Notes under the pieces: generated by a model | Seen by the model: the letters and a program-made list of their open reading frames with translations, nothing else | Told to the model about the DNA's origin: nothing | The model's database searches: none | Translations under genes and position numbers: made by a program | Assembly: GCA_027031185.1 (NCBI GenBank) | Contig: JALVEF010000410.1 | Location: 1-8,485 of the forward strand | DNA: 8,485 nucleotides | Origin: Saprospiraceae bacterium | Lineage (GTDB): Bacteria; Bacteroidota; Bacteroidia; Chitinophagales; Saprospiraceae | Direction of reading: 5' to 3' | Shown: positions 1 through 6,918 of the stretch, one piece after another | How the letters are laid out: the number at the start of each line of letters is the position of its first letter | Numbering within the stretch: position 1 is the stretch's first letter

Positions 1-204
1 GTGGAGAGATGCGCCGGGCTTCAGGCCATTGAGTTGATAGAACTTCTTTTCGTTGCAGGTGTATGGATAGAGGTCGTACCTGGTGAGCAGGAGGATGATG
101 CCATCGCCGGGGCTGGCTTTGACGGTGAGCCAGCGGGGTTTGGCGGCACGGGCATTGGGGGTGCCGAGCGAGAGCGCAAGCACTGTCAGTAGGATGAAGC
201 GCAT
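1..204 (-). CDS. Secreted protein, probable N-acetylmuramoyl-L-alanine amidase (N-terminal 68 residues, partial)
   Basis: The minus strand is open from an ATG at 204 to the window edge, giving the first 68 residues of a protein that continues to the left. The N-terminus is a signal peptide: MRF, then a hydrophobic run ILLTVLALSLG, with likely cleavage after NARA near residue 20. The mature part contains VKASPGDGI, LLLTRYDL, CNEKKFYQLNGL and KPGASL. This GDGI...LL.RY...KFY.LN...L pattern resembles the LysM-like N-terminal segment that precedes the catalytic domain in many Bacteroidota cell-wall amidases, which cleave the bond between MurNAc and the peptide stem. The catalytic domain is outside the window, so the enzyme name is an inference; export is well supported. 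It is divergent from the barrel gene at 396 and has a promoter-like site at 233-240. The plus-strand reading frame over the same bases has no protein-like features. Confidence 0.62.
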   Translation of the reverse strand, partial: MRFILLTVLALSLGTPNARAAKPRWLTVKASPGDGIILLLTRYDLYPYTCNEKKFYQLNGLKPGASLH

Positions 205-232
205 AGATGTTTCGTTAGCCGGATGTAAGGCT

Positions 233-240
233 CAAAGGTA
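233..240 (-). promoter_or_regulatory. Bacteroidota-type -7 element for the leftward secreted-protein gene
   Basis: Read on the minus strand this is TACCTTTG, a full match to the Bacteroidota sigma-ABfr -7 consensus TAnnTTTG. It lies 28 bases before the ATG at 204, which would give a leader of about 20 bases. I see no clear TTTG or TTG at the usual -33 distance, so the site is only moderately supported. Confidence 0.4.
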
Positions 241-334
241 AAATCTCCGGGTGAATGAACGATTGGGGCAAAGAAAAGATTTTGTGCCGTAGGCAGCAAA
301 AAAATACCGGTGAGACTCAATGAGAATAATTTTA

Positions 335-366
335 TTTGCGTTGAATCGGATAAGTGTCTAACTTTC
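335..366 (+). promoter_or_regulatory. Putative promoter of the DUF6089-type gene
   Basis: TTTG at 335-338 is followed, after exactly 20 bases, by TAACTTTC at 359-366, which matches TAnnTTTG at seven of eight positions. Spacing and orientation fit a Bacteroidota primary-sigma promoter, with transcription starting around 373 and a leader of about 20 bases before the ATG at 396. Based on consensus matching only. Confidence 0.42.
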
Positions 367-395
367 CAGCTTTTGAGAAAACACAATGACTCACA

Positions 396-1094
396 ATGCA
401 CTCACTAAAACCGATTTTGCTAGGCTTGGCCATGACCATGCCGCTTTTTTCTTTTGGACAGTTTTCCTTCGGATTATCCGTCGGCGCTTCCAATTATCAG
501 GGAGATATTGCCAAGGATTTGACCAATTTGAATGAGACGCATGCGGCTTTTGCGGCGAGCGTAGGATATCGTCTCAACCGCTACTTTGATGTTAAAGGAC
601 AGATTCTCCTGACCAAGCTGACGGGAGATGATGCCAATTATGAGGAGCGCAGGCACCGGGGATTTCGATTCCGCACCAATATACTCGAGTTGGCAGGGAT
701 ACTTGAGTATTACACGTTGGGTAGCGCGGTCCGGTCACGGACCGGTGTGTTTGTGCCGCATGTGACGCCGGTGTTTTTTATGGGCTTGGGCATAGCCAAG
801 CTGGACAATTTGGCGGAGTGCTATAGCGAGGACTGCAAAAATGGCGTGGTGCTCAATCCGTTTCCGGAGCCGGATTACAAATCTGTGCTGTTTAATGTGC
901 CCTTTGGGATCGGTCTGAAATATGACGTGTCGCCCTTGCTGGCAGTGGGCTTGCGCGGGGGCTACCGCTATACTTTTTCGGATTACCTGGACGGGATAAG
1001 CGCAGCGGCCAATCGCGACAAAAACGATTGGTATTTCTTTTTGGGCGCAAACGTGACCTTTTATCTGGGAGAGAAGAAAAAGGAAGTCTTATAG
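396..1094 (+). CDS. DUF6089-family outer-membrane beta-barrel protein
   Basis: A 232-residue protein with a signal peptide (hydrophobic residues 6-19, likely cleavage after FSFGQ near residue 22) and then alternating hydrophobic/polar stretches typical of a small outer-membrane barrel. Landmarks fit the DUF6089 family: GASNYQGDI near the mature N-terminus, RFRTNILELAGILEYY in the first half, FGIGLKY in the second half, and the near-diagnostic FSDYLDGIS before the C-terminus. The last strand, WYFFLGANVTFYLG, suits beta-barrel assembly, although a charged tail KKKEVL follows it. Members are about 230-300 residues, so the length is normal. The role is not established; many sit near cell-envelope genes. 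The ATG at 386 is in another frame, so 396 is the start. It is probably transcribed alone, since a 607-base gap full of repeats separates it from the next gene. Confidence 0.82.
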   Translation: MHSLKPILLGLAMTMPLFSFGQFSFGLSVGASNYQGDIAKDLTNLNETHAAFAASVGYRLNRYFDVKGQILLTKLTGDDANYEERRHRGFRFRTNILELAGILEYYTLGSAVRSRTGVFVPHVTPVFFMGLGIAKLDNLAECYSEDCKNGVVLNPFPEPDYKSVLFNVPFGIGLKYDVSPLLAVGLRGGYRYTFSDYLDGISAAANRDKNDWYFFLGANVTFYLGEKKKEVL

Positions 1095-1125
1095 GACTGT
1101 CCGCTCGAATGAGGAAAAGAAGTTT

Positions 1126-1145
1126 ATAGCCCCTCGCGGGGCTAT
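1126..1145. repeat. Perfect 8-bp hairpin after the DUF6089-type gene
   Basis: ATAGCCCC and GGGGCTAT flank a TCGC loop, giving a strong stem 31 bases after the stop codon. It may help terminate transcription or stabilise the 3' end, but no T-tract follows on the plus strand, so it is not a canonical intrinsic terminator. It also resembles short palindromic intergenic repeats common in Bacteroidota. Confidence 0.6.
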
Positions 1146-1245
1146 GTGGTGCTCTCAAATACAAGATGTGTCATCAGCTGAAAAGTCCCTTTGTGTCACT
1201 AATTTGCGGTTGTGGGCAAGCTTGTATGGATATAATTGATTGCTA

Positions 1246-1303
1246 GTAACTGTTTAGATGCCCGCTGTTTTATCCCTAAAAACAGGAGTACCTAAACAGT
1301 TAC
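1246..1303 (+). mobile_element. Foldback (MITE-like) element, copy 1, 58 bp, minimal form
   Basis: This copy is little more than its two terminal inverted repeats joined end to end: GTAACTGTTTAG at the left, CTAAACAGTTAC at the right, and inner CTGTTTT pairing with AAAACAG around the centre. The central sequence of the longer copies is absent, which suggests an internal deletion. The 8 bases on the left (GATTGCTA, 1238-1245) and right (GATTGATT, 1304-1311) agree at six of eight positions, consistent with a decayed 8-bp target-site duplication. Same orientation as the other three copies. Confidence 0.75.
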
Positions 1304-1343
1304 GATTGATTTCCACTACCTTTGCTGCCCTGCTTAAGTTATC

Positions 1344-1461
1344 GTAACTATTTAGGTCCCCGCTGTTTTTGTGCTAAAATGCACCTTTTGGGTTATGAGT
1401 GTGAGTTTTTGTTTGAAAATGCCCTATTTATCCCTTAAAACAGGAGGACCTAAACGGTTAC
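1344..1461 (+). mobile_element. Foldback (MITE-like) element, copy 2, 118 bp
   Basis: It starts GTAACTATTTAGGTCC and ends GGACCTAAACGGTTAC. It shares CTGTTTTTGTGCTAAAAT inside the left arm with copy 4, and the GAAAATGCC...ATTTATCCCTTAAAACAGGAG region in the right arm with copies 3 and 4. The third-quarter changes GTCC and GGAC are complementary between the arms, so pairing is kept. The flanks (AAGTTATC, TGACGAGT) show no target duplication, so this copy is old or rearranged. Confidence 0.72.
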
Positions 1462-1494
1462 TGACGAGTTTTATAGGAACACGATCAGTCGGCA

Positions 1495-1554
1495 CTACGT
1501 ATAATCTCCTTCACCAATGAACCCCGTCAGATGAATATCGTGCGGTGTGTGCAT
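1495..1554 (-). other. Short reading frame, possible gene remnant, 19 codons
   Basis: An ATG on the minus strand at 1554 begins MHTPHDIHLTGFIGEGDYT and then stops. The composition is protein-like rather than random-looking, and it lies between two foldback copies. It could be the start of a gene destroyed by insertions, a leader peptide, or chance. I do not recognise it and assign no function. Confidence 0.2.
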
Positions 1555-1578
1555 CGTGCTTTTGTTCATTAATGAAGT

Positions 1579-1682
1579 GTAACTGGTTAGGTACCCGCTG
1601 TTTTGTGCTAAAATATGCTTTTTGAGTTATGAGTTGAAAATGCCTATTTTACCCCTTAAAACCGGAGTACCTAAATAGTTGC
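1579..1682 (+). mobile_element. Foldback (MITE-like) element, copy 3, 104 bp, next to the operon start
   Basis: It starts GTAACTGGTTAGGTACC and ends GGAGTACCTAAATAGTTGC; the terminal GTTAC has become GTTGC. The interior (GTGCTAAAATATGC, GAGTTATGAG, GAAAATGCCTATTTTA) is homologous to copy 2 with a short deletion. Left and right flanks (AATGAAGT at 1571-1578, CATTAAGA at 1683-1690) match at five of eight positions, a weak hint of a decayed duplication. It ends 19 bases before the wzc start codon, so it either lies in the operon leader or supplies its promoter. Confidence 0.74.
1621..1652 (+). promoter_or_regulatory. Possible outward promoter inside foldback copy 3
   Basis: TTTG at 1621-1624, then exactly 20 bases, then TATTTTAC at 1645-1652, which matches TAnnTTTG at six of eight positions including the TA and the first two Ts. 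If used, transcription would begin near 1659 and read into wzc with a leader of about 40 bases. The -7 match is imperfect, so this is a suggestion only. Confidence 0.22.
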
Positions 1683-1701
1683 CATTAAGAACCGGAACAG
1701 T

Positions 1702-3909
1702 ATGGACTTTCAGTATTACATCAACTTGCTGCTCAAGCGAAAGTGGGTTATACTCCTGTCGGCACTCCTGGGTGGTGCGGTAGCTTTTTTTGTTGCGACA
1801 ACGCTACCCAAGGTGTACCGTGGTGAGTTGCAACTTCAAACAGGCGTGCTGAATTATGACGGCAATCCGGGAGAAGTGGGCTTCGTGCAGGAATTTTTTG
1901 TCAATGCCCACTTTGATAATCTGATCCAGGAATTTCGCTCACGCAAGATGCTGACGCTGGAGAGCTACCGGCTCCTGGTCAATGATTTGAGCCATGATGA
2001 GGCCACTCTGCCGTTTCGCAAGCCCAAAGAAGATATATCGGATATTCCCAAATCCAAAATAGATGAACTCCTGCAAGTACTCAGGCAAAAGATCCGGGAA
2101 AAAGACCCGGCGCTGGACTCCCGATATATGGGGCTCTATACACGCCTGGCCAAGGCTTATGGTTATGACTATGAGTCGCTGCTGAAAAAGCTGGAAGTGG
2201 AGCGAGTCAAAAAGACAGACTATCTCCGGATATCCTTTGACGATACCAATCCATTGCTGGCCGCCTTTGTTCCCAACAATTTGGTCAAGGACTATATCTC
2301 GATGGTGGGGGATGATAAGTACGAACAACAAAAAGACGTAATCGCCAACTATGAGCAGTTGGTCAAGGAAAAGCGAGCAGTGCTGGACTCCATTACGCAG
2401 TTGATGGATACCTACATGCGCCAAAAAGCCGTCACCGACCGCACGCAAGAGAGTAAGGTGTTGGTCAGTGATCTGTCAGACGCTCAGAGCCGCCTGGCGG
2501 AGGCTGAGAAGCGGGTGCGCTATCTCCATCAGGCTATCCGCAAAGTAAGCGGTGAACTGGAAGCATTGAAAACCACCGGCCATGCCGGCGGGGCACTGGC
2601 CCAACAACGGGCACGGGAGATACGCCGTCTCCAGGATGAGATTGACCAGATGCGCTCCCAATACATCGCCGGCGGCCAAAAGGACAAGGATCTTATGGCG
2701 GCCATCTCGCAAAAAGAGAAGCAGTACAAACTGCTTATCAAAAGCTCTTCGACGCATTTGATTCGTGGCAACAGCCGCGACACCAAAGAGCAAATAGCCG
2801 ACCTGCGCAAGAAAAAACTGGACCTTGAGCTGCAGTTGCAAGATGCGGAGGCCAGTAAGGAGCAATATGCGTATGAGGTGGCGCGTCTTAAGTCCAAGAT
2901 TCCGGACTTTATCTCCAATGATACGTATTTGACCAAGCTCACGGCCGAAAAAGAGCACATTGAGGACCAATTGCGAGACTTGGAGGACAATCTGTCCAAT
3001 GCACGTGCTACCAACACCAAGCAGAAAGTACGGCTGAAAGTCGTCCAGTACGCGCAAGTGCCGGAAGAGCCCAAGGATCGCAAAATACCCTGGCTCACGG
3101 CCTTTGCCACGGCCGGTTCTGGGGCGCTGGCTACCATTTTGGTCTTTTTGTCGGCTTTTTTTGATCACCGGCTGACCAATGCCAACCAGTTCAAGCAGTT
3201 TGTGGACTTGCCGCTGCTGGGGACGTTGCCTTACGTGGAGCGTGGCCTGTTGCCCGGTCGTCTTTTTAAGGAGGATGATCCGACACTCTCCGAGTTTAAG
3301 GAGCGACTCCGGGATATTCGATTCCGCGTGGACGAGTCGGGCGAAAAAATATTCCTGGTTACGAGCTTGCGCCCCGGTGACGGCAAAAGCTTCCTGATCA
3401 CCAATTTAGCGGAGGCCCTGGCGGTCAATGGCAAAAAGGTGCTGGTGATGGACACCAATTTCCGTCAAAACAGTTTGAGCAGTGCGCTGCCGAAGGGTAC
3501 CTTCCGGTTTGGTATCATCCTGCGGAAGCTGCTCACAGAATATGGGCTGGAGCGCGCCTTTACTCTCCGCGAGGATGCCAATGGAGACGGAGAGATGGCT
3601 GCATACGACTTGTTGGGCAACCGGGGTTTTGCCGGGACACCGATGGAGATACTGGCCGGTAAGGACTTTATCGGCTTTTTGGAAGAGTTGGGCGAGCTGT
3701 ATGATATCATCTTGATGGAAGGTGCCGGTCTGGCGTTGTACTCGGACTCCAAGGAACTGATCCGCTTTTGTGATACGGCTGTCAGTGTCTTTTCGGCAAA
3801 AACATCGTTGGATTCTCGTGACCGGGACGCCATACGGTTCTTGCGCGAGCATAAAGACAAGCATTTGGGTGCGGTGCTCAATGGTGTCAAACCCGGAGAT
3901 TTAGAGTGA
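1702..3909 (+). CDS. wzc: Wzc-like polysaccharide co-polymerase with BY-kinase-type ATPase domain
   Basis: A 735-residue inner-membrane protein that would set chain length and assist export in Wzx/Wzy-type exopolysaccharide synthesis. The N-terminus MDFQYYINLLLKRKW leads into membrane segment 1 (about 16-34); a Wzz-like periplasmic part follows, with a long coiled-coil region (about 205-445). A proline-containing stretch VPEEPKDRKIP precedes membrane segment 2 (about 463-486). The cytoplasmic part (about 490-735) is an ATPase of the bacterial tyrosine kinase type: Walker A RPGDGKS at 557-563 and Walker A' VLVMDTNFR at 580-588. The Walker B position reads IILMEG (669-674), with Glu where Asp is usual, and the C-terminus (VLNGVKPGDLE) has no tyrosine cluster. 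Co-polymerase architecture is clear; kinase activity is doubtful. First gene of the operon; the upstream region has no strong Shine-Dalgarno sequence. Confidence 0.86.
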   Translation: MDFQYYINLLLKRKWVILLSALLGGAVAFFVATTLPKVYRGELQLQTGVLNYDGNPGEVGFVQEFFVNAHFDNLIQEFRSRKMLTLESYRLLVNDLSHDEATLPFRKPKEDISDIPKSKIDELLQVLRQKIREKDPALDSRYMGLYTRLAKAYGYDYESLLKKLEVERVKKTDYLRISFDDTNPLLAAFVPNNLVKDYISMVGDDKYEQQKDVIANYEQLVKEKRAVLDSITQLMDTYMRQKAVTDRTQESKVLVSDLSDAQSRLAEAEKRVRYLHQAIRKVSGELEALKTTGHAGGALAQQRAREIRRLQDEIDQMRSQYIAGGQKDKDLMAAISQKEKQYKLLIKSSSTHLIRGNSRDTKEQIADLRKKKLDLELQLQDAEASKEQYAYEVARLKSKIPDFISNDTYLTKLTAEKEHIEDQLRDLEDNLSNARATNTKQKVRLKVVQYAQVPEEPKDRKIPWLTAFATAGSGALATILVFLSAFFDHRLTNANQFKQFVDLPLLGTLPYVERGLLPGRLFKEDDPTLSEFKERLRDIRFRVDESGEKIFLVTSLRPGDGKSFLITNLAEALAVNGKKVLVMDTNFRQNSLSSALPKGTFRFGIILRKLLTEYGLERAFTLREDANGDGEMAAYDLLGNRGFAGTPMEILAGKDFIGFLEELGELYDIILMEGAGLALYSDSKELIRFCDTAVSVFSAKTSLDSRDRDAIRFLREHKDKHLGAVLNGVKPGDLE

Positions 3910-3955
3910 TAGCGTGCTGCATGCCTGTGGTGTGAAGCCGAAAGCAAATCCCCGT

Positions 3956-5305
3956 ATGGAGCCGGATGAAAAGCAGAAATCTTATTGGATAAAGTCAGGG
4001 GCCTATTCTCTGATGAGTATTCTGTCCCAACTGGCCTTTGGGATGGGCTCCATGCTGATTCTTGTCAGGATGCTGGATAAGCCCACTTTCGGGCTATGGG
4101 CGATTTATATGGTTACGACGACGTTTGTCGAGGTGCCGCGTGCCGGTCTGATCCAAAACGGCTTGCTGACCTATCTGTCCACCGAGCCCCGTGATGCGCA
4201 CGGCCGCATTATGAAGGCTTCGCTGGTGCTCAATTTGTTGTTTACTGCGGTGGTCGGTATGCTGCTTTTTTGGGGAGGCCCATGGATGGCGAAGTGGCAG
4301 CAGGCGCCGGTTTTGAAAGATCTTTTGTGGATATATGTGGCTACGTCATTTGTGCTGATTCCCTTTTTTAACCTCAACTATATTCAGCAGGCTTACCTGG
4401 ATTTCCGCGGCATATTCTGGAGTACGTTTGTGCGGTTCGGTACTTTTTTCGGTTACAATTTGTATCACTTTGTGAAACATTTGCCGGTACGTTTGGAAGA
4501 ACTGGTACTGATGCAGCTGGTATCCGCCGGCCTGGCCTCGTTGGTGTCCATACTGTTTACTCGCGCGTATTTTGTACACACGCGAGGAGTGGATTGGTCC
4601 TGGGTACGGCGGCTGGCCGATTATGGCAAGTTTGTGTTTGGTACCAATTTGGCGACGATGCTGCACAAGAAGGCTGATGTCATGCTGCTGGGGAGCATGC
4701 TGTCCAAGGCGGCTTCTGCGCTGCAAGACGTGGCGGTGCGGATTACGTATCTGATAGAGGCGCCGACACTGGCTGCTGCGGGTGTGGTCTTTCCACAGTC
4801 GGCCCGTGCGATGGCGCAAGAGGGCAGCCAGGGAGTCAAACTGCTCTATGAGAAGGTGGTGGGCATCATAGTGGGGATGTTGTTGCCATTTGCGGTGTTT
4901 GTGTGGCTTTTCCCGAAGCTGATCATCGGTATCATAGCAGGGCCGGCCTACTATGAGGCAGCGGACATTTTGCGTATTACGGTGACTTTTGGTCTGATCA
5001 TCCCGTTTGGCATCCAGTTTGGTACCATACTGGATTCGACGGGCTTGCCAAAGATCAATTTTTTCTATACCTTGGCTGGCGGATTGCTCAATGTATTTTT
5101 GGTGGCACTATATGTCCGGCATTTTGGGGTGATCGGGGCCGCGTATGCCGGATTGACCAGCTATAGCATCATGCTATTTTTTCAGCTGCGCTTCCTGCGC
5201 AAGCGGTACGGTGTGCGATTGTTTAACGTGTTTGGTCATACCTTTGCCTTTTATCGTGAGCTACCATCCCTGATCATGCGGCTCCGCAAACGAAAAGCGG
5301 CCTGA
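3956..5305 (+). CDS. wzx: Wzx-type polysaccharide flippase (MOP superfamily)
   Basis: A multi-pass inner-membrane protein (449 residues from the ATG at 3956) of the polysaccharide-synthesis/MATE-like group, which flips undecaprenyl-linked repeat units to the periplasmic face. Family-like features include the start KSGAYSLMSILSQLAFGMGSMLILVRML, the central GKFVFGTNLATMLHKKADVMLLGSML, and YYEAADILRI before the last helices; a basic tail RLRKRKAA ends the protein. Each half has the expected run of hydrophobic helices. An in-frame GTG at 3914, four bases after the wzc stop, would add 14 residues (MLHACGVKPKANPR). I prefer the ATG because the extension is not family-like, but neither start has a good Shine-Dalgarno sequence. 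The TGA overlaps the ATG of the next small gene. Donor sugar specificity cannot be read from sequence. Confidence 0.86.
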   Translation: MEPDEKQKSYWIKSGAYSLMSILSQLAFGMGSMLILVRMLDKPTFGLWAIYMVTTTFVEVPRAGLIQNGLLTYLSTEPRDAHGRIMKASLVLNLLFTAVVGMLLFWGGPWMAKWQQAPVLKDLLWIYVATSFVLIPFFNLNYIQQAYLDFRGIFWSTFVRFGTFFGYNLYHFVKHLPVRLEELVLMQLVSAGLASLVSILFTRAYFVHTRGVDWSWVRRLADYGKFVFGTNLATMLHKKADVMLLGSMLSKAASALQDVAVRITYLIEAPTLAAAGVVFPQSARAMAQEGSQGVKLLYEKVVGIIVGMLLPFAVFVWLFPKLIIGIIAGPAYYEAADILRITVTFGLIIPFGIQFGTILDSTGLPKINFFYTLAGGLLNVFLVALYVRHFGVIGAAYAGLTSYSIMLFFQLRFLRKRYGVRLFNVFGHTFAFYRELPSLIMRLRKRKAA

Positions 5306-5448
5306 TGGAACAAGAGAACAGAAGATACAAGTATGAGGTTAGTTGGTTTCATGCACTGTCCCGTAAGGAGAAGTTGCAGTTTACGATGGCATTTGGGCTG
5401 GTCATACTGGCGTTGATTGCTTTTTTTCTGAAAATCTACTTTTTCTGA
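5305..5448 (+). CDS. Small single-pass membrane protein, 47 residues, unrecognised
   Basis: The start codon overlaps the wzx stop (TGATG, 5303-5307) and the stop codon is three bases before the next ATG (5452), so it fills the gap between wzx and the polymerase gene exactly. The protein has a charged N-terminal half (MEQENRRYKYEVSWFHALSRKEKL) and one hydrophobic segment at about 26-47 (FGLVILALIAFFLKIYFF) that reaches the C-terminus. The positive-inside rule suggests a cytoplasmic N-terminus. There is no signal peptidase site and no known motif. The overlap implies translational coupling to wzx. I do not recognise the family. By position it may be an accessory subunit of the flippase, polymerase or co-polymerase; this is inference from context. 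The tight fit and the sensible hydrophobicity pattern are the reasons to believe it is real. Confidence 0.68.
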   Translation: MEQENRRYKYEVSWFHALSRKEKLQFTMAFGLVILALIAFFLKIYFF

Positions 5449-5451
5449 GTC

Positions 5452-6918
5452 ATGGGCCTGGCGAGCGGCAGATTAAGAGGAGGATGGGGACATCGCCAAA
5501 GGGCGATGTGGGTTTTCCTGTCGCTGTTGTTCGGCGGTCTGTTGATGGGCTTGGTAGTCGGGCTGTACGGCGCGCCTTATGCGGTGCTGCTGCTGGGCAT
5601 AGCCGTGTTGATACCGATGGTGGCCGGTATAGTGGGCGACCTGAAGTTTGGTGTGGCATTGTCGCTGGTGATTGGCTTTTTTACGGTGCATATCAACAAG
5701 TTTGTGAATGCGCCGATGGGGATTATGAACGACGTGCTGCTGTTCTTTTTGGGTGTCAGCCTGATGCTACGGCTAATCCGGGAGCGGGATTTTTCACGCT
5801 TTGAGCATCCGGTGACGGTGTTTTTGGCGATATGGATATTTTACAATTTGATAGCGGTGCTCAATCCGGTGGCTGCGACACACATAGGCTGGCTGTATGC
5901 GGTACGGCCAATAGCGGGGATCGCGTTCATATATTTCGTGACACTGTATGCGCTGAAAGATCTAGCGACGGTGAAGTTTTTTTTGAAAGTGATCCTGGGA
6001 CTGACTGTATTAGCCGGCTTGTATGGTCTGAAGCAGGAGTGGATTGGTTTTACGGACGGCGAGATGGCGTGGCTGCAGGCCGATCCGCTGCGTTTTATGC
6101 TCATCTACCAATGGGGCCGACTACGGGTCTTCTCATTCTTTTCGGATCCGACGACGATGGGTATCATCTTTGTGTATATCTCCTTTTTTATATTGGCTTT
6201 GATGACCGGTCCGTTTTCGCACAAGTACAAGATCATCGGCGGGCTGTCTATTGCGGTGCTGCTGCTGGCCTCCGCCTATGGAGGCTCGCGGACGCCGGTC
6301 GTGCTGATCCCGATCGGGATGATCTACTTCATTATCCTGAATGCCAATGTCCGGACCTTCATCGGTTCACTGATATTTTTTATGTTGGGGACGGTATTTA
6401 TGCTCAAGTCCACCAGCAGCGGTGTCATATACCGGCTGCAGTCGGCGTTTTCACCGGATGATGCATCGGTGCGGGTTCGTCTGGAGCATCAAGAGTTTGT
6501 CCAGCCTTTTTTGCGGGAGAATCCCTTTGGCTGGGGCTTGGCCAGTATCGGTGAGTGGGGCAAGCGTTTCAACAAGGACTCCTGGATGGCGGACTTTGCC
6601 CACGACAGCGGTTTTATCCGGATTGCGGCAGAACTGGGTTACGTGGGACTGACGATCTACATGATGTTTTTGGTGGCGGTGATGTATTTCGCGCTGAAGT
6701 ACTACTTTTTGGTCCGGGACAAGCAGATAAAGGCGATCTACCTGGGACTCAATTTGGTGTTTTTCATCTTGATCATCTCCAATTTTCCGCAGGAGACGAT
6801 TGTGATCTTGCCCACCAGCTTGTTTTTCAATGTGATGGTGGCCATTGCGGTACGGCTCAAAGATTTAGACCCCTATTACGTAAAGACTTACAAAAAAATG
6901 CACCATGAAGACATTTAG
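5452..6918 (+). CDS. wzy: Wzy/O-antigen-ligase-family polysaccharide polymerase
   Basis: A 488-residue multi-pass inner-membrane protein of the O-antigen ligase/polymerase (Wzy_C) superfamily, which joins lipid-linked repeat units in the periplasm. It has roughly a dozen hydrophobic segments. The conserved periplasmic region is recognisable: SRTP at 279-282, SVRVRLEHQEF at 339-349, NPFGWGL at 357-363, then FAHDSGFIRIAAELGYVGL at 382-400 with the characteristic His (384) and Glu (394). Family members include both WaaL ligases and Wzy polymerases; context with wzc and wzx favours polymerase. The first 18 residues (MGLASGRLRGGWGHRQRA) are basic, and an in-frame ATG at 5506 is an alternative start, but the ATG at 5452 fits the three-base gap after the small gene. 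The 3' end overlaps the next gene by 14 bases, indicating a shared transcript. Confidence 0.84.
   Translation: MGLASGRLRGGWGHRQRAMWVFLSLLFGGLLMGLVVGLYGAPYAVLLLGIAVLIPMVAGIVGDLKFGVALSLVIGFFTVHINKFVNAPMGIMNDVLLFFLGVSLMLRLIRERDFSRFEHPVTVFLAIWIFYNLIAVLNPVAATHIGWLYAVRPIAGIAFIYFVTLYALKDLATVKFFLKVILGLTVLAGLYGLKQEWIGFTDGEMAWLQADPLRFMLIYQWGRLRVFSFFSDPTTMGIIFVYISFFILALMTGPFSHKYKIIGGLSIAVLLLASAYGGSRTPVVLIPIGMIYFIILNANVRTFIGSLIFFMLGTVFMLKSTSSGVIYRLQSAFSPDDASVRVRLEHQEFVQPFLRENPFGWGLASIGEWGKRFNKDSWMADFAHDSGFIRIAAELGYVGLTIYMMFLVAVMYFALKYYFLVRDKQIKAIYLGLNLVFFILIISNFPQETIVILPTSLFFNVMVAIAVRLKDLDPYYVKTYKKMHHEDI

Larger units (their letters stand above)
1095..1701. other. Gene-free 607-base stretch with a hairpin and three foldback elements
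   Basis: No convincing gene lies here. The stretch holds a hairpin (1126-1145) and three foldback-element copies (1246-1303, 1344-1461, 1579-1682). Between them are about 100 bases with nothing recognisable (1146-1245), a 40-base spacer containing TACCTTTG at 1317-1324 (a perfect -7 match without a -33 partner), and a 117-base spacer (1462-1578) with a short minus-strand reading frame at 1495-1554. The promoter of the exopolysaccharide operon must be here or upstream. Confidence 0.75.

Noticed and set aside
1..192. Plus-strand 63-codon frame with a GTG start
   Set aside because: The opposite strand encodes a signal peptide and a family-like mature sequence; this frame is its shadow.
1166..1246. 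26-codon cysteine-rich plus-strand frame ending on the first base of foldback copy 1
   Set aside because: Too short, no ribosome binding site or family resemblance, and its stop codon is completed by the inserted element; most likely chance.
1499..1504. TATAAT-like sequence as a sigma-70 promoter
   Set aside because: Bacteroidota primary promoters use TAnnTTTG rather than the E. coli -10, and no partner element is visible upstream.
2476..3168. 230-codon minus-strand frame inside wzc
   Set aside because: It lies fully within the coiled-coil region of wzc, where biased codon use keeps the opposite strand open; no domain or start signal supports it.
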